From: Pseudovirgaria hyperparasitica
Taxonomy: Eukaryota; Ascomycota; Dothideomycetes; Acrospermales; Acrospermaceae
Direction: 5' to 3'
NCBI RefSeq assembly: GCF_010093815.1
Contig: NW_022985552.1
Span: 248,001-312,000, forward strand
DNA length: 64,000 nucleotides
The notes below the pieces were generated by a model. The model saw only the letters and a list, made by a program, of their open reading frames with translations. It made no database searches and was not told the origin of the DNA. The position numbers and the translations under genes are program-made. Below, piece after piece: positions 59,306 through 64,000 of the stretch; position 1 is the stretch's first letter, and every line of letters starts with the position of its first letter.

Positions 59306-61052
59306 TCAAACAGCCGAGTTTTCCGCCGTCGCTCGTAGGAGACCAGCAGTAGCTTCCCTCTCCAGACTGATCTTCATTTGCAGCCATGAATGCCAGTTCG
59401 ACGAGTCACAAAATCGTTCATAAAGGCTGTCGCGGGCGCGATGCCGTTGAATGGGTCCCTGCCCGCGAAATTTGACCGAAGTTCCGTGCTTCGAGAGACT
59501 ATGTAGGAAAGCCGACGCCGAAAAATTTGCATACTGAAAGCTACCCCCTGGCGACGTTACTGCCGGCGATATGCTCGTGGCAAGAAATCTGTTGATCGGC
59601 GATAGGAACTGAGCTGTCAACTCTGCAAATTGTCGACGTACAAACGATGTGATCTCATCTTGCGATGTCTCGCTGGCTCGTAACAACAGTGCGTTTAGAG
59701 CATGCGTAAAGTTTCGATCGGCCTTAAGACAGGTCTTCTTCAGCGAATAAAGCTCAACGTCCCCTGGCATATCAAATGACGGCTGTGTGTGATGGTGCAT
59801 GGAACGCGAGCGCTTGATGGGAACGTGGGCCCTGTCGCTCTGAAGATATACCACAGTAGGCTTGCCACGTCCTACGCTTTCCGCGCATTCTATTAGCCGC
59901 CGAAGGAGGAAAGGATTGGTGACCCCGATGATGAAAGGTCGAGGATGGCCACCGTCTAGCCCAATACTCTTGAAGTCTGACTGCATAGTAACATATTCTT
60001 TGATGATACCATTGAAGGGTACCGGTTTGATCAGGTCGATAGCAGCCGAAACGAAATCACTGCATAGCTGCGGGCTCCTGGAGACGACAACCACCGACTC
60101 GCACAGGAGAATGCTTTCGTAGACCGCATAGAGGTCATTCAAAGATGGCATGAAAGGCATCAACGTACTCCAGTGTCCGGTAGGCTCGTATGCAAATATG
60201 GCTGGCAGTTGCGTTGGTGACGTTCTGGGGGGAAGTGCACCTTGGAGTCCTTGGAGGGGAAACGCTTGGTGTGGCGGTCTGAAGGCGTTAGAAAGTACAT
60301 CGTGCGCAACGAAAGTCAGCCCTACATTTCAAGCACCATCATCGAACCCATGAAAGGTAACTCGTGCCTACCAATCCCTGGCGTCGGCCATGTACTAGAT
60401 ATTTCGGTGAATGCAGCTTCCAGAATGTCAGGATCACTGATAGCTCCAGCAGAGGTGATATGCCTCAAAATACTGGAGTGAAAGGAAGGGAACTTGTGAT
60501 TGGATATCAAGACTAAGCTTTTCTGGTTGAAGCTCCGTTTGGATTCATTGTCAAACTCTTGACGGAAAACGCAAGATCCATAAAATTCATTTGGGCTCCC
60601 ATATGGGATCTGAGGCGAACTGAGTTTGATGTCGGGTGAGTTGTTGTTTACTGTGAAGTGGAATGTCAAGTCGTCTCCCGTTTCAGTTTCTTGCCGTTCT
60701 GGAAAGCTGTATTCTGTTAATGGAGCCATTCGACATCATAACGCTGTTATTGTAAGTCATACCTATTGAAACACACGGCTGAGAGGTCCGCAGTACTAAG
60801 CTCGGTGTCTGCTGGATAAACTAGCTCTATCTCTGGACCTGTATACGATGAGTATACACCAAACTCAAGTTTAATATATAAGAACTTGCCTACGTCCACA
60901 TTGAAATTACACACAATACTACCCGAAACCATTAGCGCAGACATGACTTCAGAGCAATGGCTCACATACAATGCTAGAGCCCAGTGTCGAAAGTTCTCAG
61001 AATCTCGTGATTTGCTATGAGACGGTGACAATAAGCTCTTAAGTTTCTCCAT
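59306..61052 (-). CDS. DENN-domain protein, DENND6/FAM116-like
   Basis: Five exons: 61052-60970, 60918-60890, 60838-60763, 60706-60326 and 60278-59306, encoding 513 aa. Splicing rebuilds the family pattern WALAFIVCNFNVDVGPEIELVYP, then CFNSFPE, FYGSCVFRQEFD, SFNQKSLVLIS, and a central DENN region (LYAVYESILLCESVVVVS; ITDSDFK-like MQSDFKS). DENND6 proteins are exchange factors for Rab14-type GTPases on endosomes in animals. The second intron uses a GC donor (GCAAGT). The start chosen is the first in-frame ATG; the N-terminus before FRHWALA is Ser/Lys-rich and could extend further. Confidence 0.85.
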
Positions 61053-61597
61053 ATCGAGTCTCTTACAACCAACGAGACTTAATGGCTGCAGCAATGACAG
61101 GACCTGCGCTCAACTGGATAAAGGGGGTGGGCTGAGAGGGCCCGCGACGAACTGATGCTAGGTCATTTCGGTCAGAACGAGAAGCAGCTGTACACTGCTA
61201 GCTATTGACAAACTGGAAGCGCTCCCCACTGTAGCAGATTGCTTTGGGAAATCACGCTAGATGGTGGGATAACAGAGATTCTAAATGCTGCGGTGTGGTG
61301 CTTAGAAGATGATGTTTGAATTGCCTGCACACTTCCCGTCAACAGTCTGGTGATGTCGATCCATCGTAGCCCCACTTAAACAGATCTGATAGTGATAGTG
61401 GTTCAGCTTCAAGCTCCCAGACCTATGCACGTCAGCCTACGACAACGTACATTCTAGCGCCAATCTTTTCGATACTGCCACTTTCTTAGACTCTCTGCTT
61501 CGTCATCAGTCTCTTCACCTTTCGTGCACTAGTTCTATGCATTAAAGCTATAGAAGGTGCTCAAGCCATGTTGACACGATTGGACATTACCTGAACG
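61053..61597. promoter_or_regulatory. Divergent promoter region, DENND6-like and VAC14
   Basis: 545 bp between two divergent start codons; both genes act on endosomal or vacuolar membranes. No specific site could be assigned. Confidence 0.45.
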
Positions 61598-64000
61598 ATG
61601 GACCCTCATATCCAAAAGGCTCTGAATGACAAGCTATACGATAAGAGAAAAGGAGGCGCGCTCGAGTAAGTAGACTGCTTCTGATGTGTTGGAAATAGTT
61701 CATGTCTCGCAAATATGGTTCGAACGCATCGCTGATACCGTCCAGGCTCGAAACCCTTGTTCGCGATTCCCTTGCCCACAGTGACCACGAGAGAATAGCA
61801 AAGATCGTTCATCAGCTATGTCACGAATATGCATACGCTGTGCATCAACCACACGCTCGTAATGGAGGTCTTATCGGGCTGGCTGCGGCCTCGATCGCGC
61901 TCGGAGCAGTACGAACACGTAACAATGAGCAAGGAAAGGATCTGACAACCTTTGTAGGAGGTGGCACAATACCTTGAAGAGATAGTACCCCCAGTCCTGG
62001 CTTGCTTTTCCGATCAAGATGCCCGGGTGCGTTACTATGCGTGCGAAGCTATGTACAACATTGCGAAAGTTGCTAAAGGAGAGATCTTGGTCTATTTCAA
62101 TGAGGTGTTTGATGCTTTATGCAAGGTCTGTAGGTCTGCCAGCCAGTCTGGATCTCGCTAACACCCAGAGAAAGCTTGCCGCAGACTCGGAGCTGTCAGT
62201 TAAGAACGGCGCAGAGCTTCTTGACCGTCTGATAAAAGATATCGTCTCTGAATCTGCCGCGTCATACGTTTCCATTCTACAAGATCCGGAAGATGTTGGC
62301 GACTCCGAATCTGCCTTGGAAAGAAAATCTCTTTCCATAGAAATGCCCACAGCGTTCTCGCTTTCACGCTTCATCCCTTTACTTCAAGAGCGCATAGTGG
62401 TCATAAATCCATTCACGAGAACATTCCTTGTCTCTTGGATCACCTTGTTAGACTCTATTCCAGATTTGGAGCTAGTCTCGTACTTGCCTTCGTTTCTGCA
62501 GGGCCTCTTAAAATTCTTGAGTGATCCTAATCAAGATGTGCATACGGCGACCCAGGTAGCCCTTGAAAGATTTCTAGCAGAGATCAAGAAAATAGCGCGT
62601 ATCAAAAAAGGAATTGCGGAAAGTAAGAGAAGCCAGGGAGAAGAGGGAATGCGACGATCGAATTCAAGCGCGAAGAGCGACAGGAGTGGGCACAGTCGTC
62701 ATAGCTTACGAAGTGACGACGATATTGCCCAAGATGGTCATCTCGTTGATGAGGATGTTGATGATGACAGCCACTCTGTGTCTGGTGAATCAGAAACTGC
62801 AACTGCAAACGACGAAAGATCAGGAGATGCGGATGGAGACTGGGTACCAGGTCAGGACGTGCAGGTTGACCACCCAAAGATCATCGATATCATGGCAACT
62901 TTCCTGAGAGAATCATCTGGTATGATATGTACCGATCTGCTTCTATCTAATCCGGCTAATATCATATAGACGAAGAAATCCAGCTGACCACGCTACGATG
63001 GATCGACAGTTTCTTCGAGATATGTCCCGAGGACATACTGCCATTTGTACCTCGTCTGCTCTCACAAGTATTACCAGCGATGTCAAGCGATGTCGAACAA
63101 GTTCGTGCAGCTGCACATAGGGTCAACTCTTCGTTGATGGGATACATCATGTCTTTGTCTATCGACGGTCATAAAGTGGACGAAAATGTCATTGCACCAC
63201 TCGCGTTGCAGAGAACGGCCACACTGAACAAGGATTTGGATCGAAGAGAGTCGAATAAGGCACCAGAGAAACGAGGAACAAGTGTCGAGCGCGCGACCAC
63301 GGGCAGAAAAACTCCTGCTGATGGTCAACCACCTAGCCCGCCCCAGGAACCCGCTATACCAGCTCATCCTGTCTCAGATCTTGACTACGAAGCAGCAGTC
63401 AACTCGCTCACACTCCAGTTCTTGAACGAGCACGAAGCAACTCGCGTTGCGGCCTTACAGTGGCTGATTATGTTGCATCGTAAAGCCCCGCGCAAGGTAT
63501 GATCTATCAGCCCAACCGTTACTTGACTAATCTTGGAAGATCCTTGCGATTGATGATGGCACATTTCCAGCACTACTCAAGACTCTGTCAGATCCAGCCG
63601 AAGCTGTGGTCACTCGAGATCTGCAGCTCCTATCTCAGATCTCCAAAAACAGCGACGATTCATATTTTACATCGTTCATGGTGAACTTGTTGAAGCTTTT
63701 CTGTACCGATAGAAGGCTTTTGGAAACACGTGGGAACCTCATCATTCGGCAGCTTTGCGTCAGTTTGAGTCCCGAACGGATATATAGGACGCTGGCCGAC
63801 TGCCTGGAGAAAGACGAAGTAAGATGATACTTCGCATATACCTGGCTGCATCACTGACACCTCCTTTCAGGATGTCGAGTTCGCTAGTATTATGGTGCAA
63901 AATCTGAACAATAATTTGATAACTGCCCCGGAGTTAGCAGATCTGCGGAAGCGACTACGAAATCTAGAGACGAAGGTCTGTCTTCATGTGCGTACTCGTA
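61598..64000 (+). CDS. VAC14: Vac14, scaffold of the PtdIns(3,5)P2 kinase complex (3' end missing)
   Basis: Seven exons are visible: 61598-61665, 61746-61908, 61958-62125, 62175-62919, 62970-63496, 63540-63818 and 63871 to about 63975, where a GTCTGT donor follows LETK. They give the first 685 residues; the rest lies beyond the window. HEAT-type repeats run through the N-terminal half ([34 protein letters not shown]). A charged Ser/Asp-rich linker follows (about 370-430), then more HEAT repeats ([21 protein letters not shown]). Vac14 holds Fab1 kinase and Fig4 phosphatase together at the vacuole. All introns are short (43-80 bp). Confidence 0.94.

Noticed and set aside
61700-61730. GGTTCGAAC sequence resembling a tRNA T-arm
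   Set aside because: It lies within the first VAC14 intron and no acceptor stem or anticodon arm can be drawn around it.

Overview
The window is nuclear DNA of a filamentous ascomycete (Pezizomycotina). Almost every gene is interrupted by short introns of about 45-100 bp with fungal GT-AG sites and CTAAC/CTGAC-like branch points. The proteins are the fungal forms of housekeeping families (Pol5, IST1, eIF2B-epsilon, Skn7, RPA135, Arl8, Isu1, SCOT, TAF12, EXO5, Vac14), and short AT-rich blocks resemble DNA decayed by repeat-induced point mutation. A dothideomycete would fit the compact genes and AT blocks, but that is inference. I recognise 24 protein-coding genes; the first and last are cut by the window edges. 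I found no tRNA, rRNA, CRISPR array or intact transposon.

Layout. 0-9 kb: end of a TBC Rab-GAP gene, POL5 (-), IST1 (+) sharing a 297 bp divergent promoter with POL5, and an Ariadne-type RBR ubiquitin ligase (+). 9-14.4 kb: an accessory-looking island with two AT-rich relics, a phosphotransferase-like kinase, a small SRPK-like kinase, and a 14-bp tandem repeat holding a 10-N assembly gap. 14.4-25 kb: eIF2B-epsilon (-), SKN7 (-), a long gene-free stretch, and a mitochondrial peroxiredoxin-5 (+). 25-41 kb: a conserved block of RPA135 (-), ARL8, an RCR-like membrane protein, ISU1, SCOT and TAF12 (all +). 41-56 kb: a looser region with an unknown 352-aa protein (-), an SDR epimerase (-), a DPPF-type methyltransferase (+), a 14-TM MFS transporter (+), a glyoxalase-fold protein (-) and a secreted heme-thiolate peroxidase (+). 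55-64 kb: EXO5 (-), a 70-aa conserved protein (-), a DENND6-like protein (-) and the 5' part of VAC14 (+).

The genes do not form one pathway. Loose themes recur: membrane traffic (TBC, IST1, ARL8, DENND6-like, VAC14), ribosome synthesis (POL5, RPA135), mitochondrial metabolism (PRX5, ISU1, SCOT) and oxidative-stress signalling (SKN7, PRX5).

Exon borders were worked out by hand from splice motifs and reading phase; every complete spliced model closes in frame. The most unusual pattern I see is not a gene. In at least seven genes, on both strands, the favoured third codon base changes abruptly from C to G/T towards the 3' end. A GC-AG intron, two micro-exons and a motif cluster between RPA135 and ARL8 are smaller points of interest. 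I did not find a convincing new multi-gene system.
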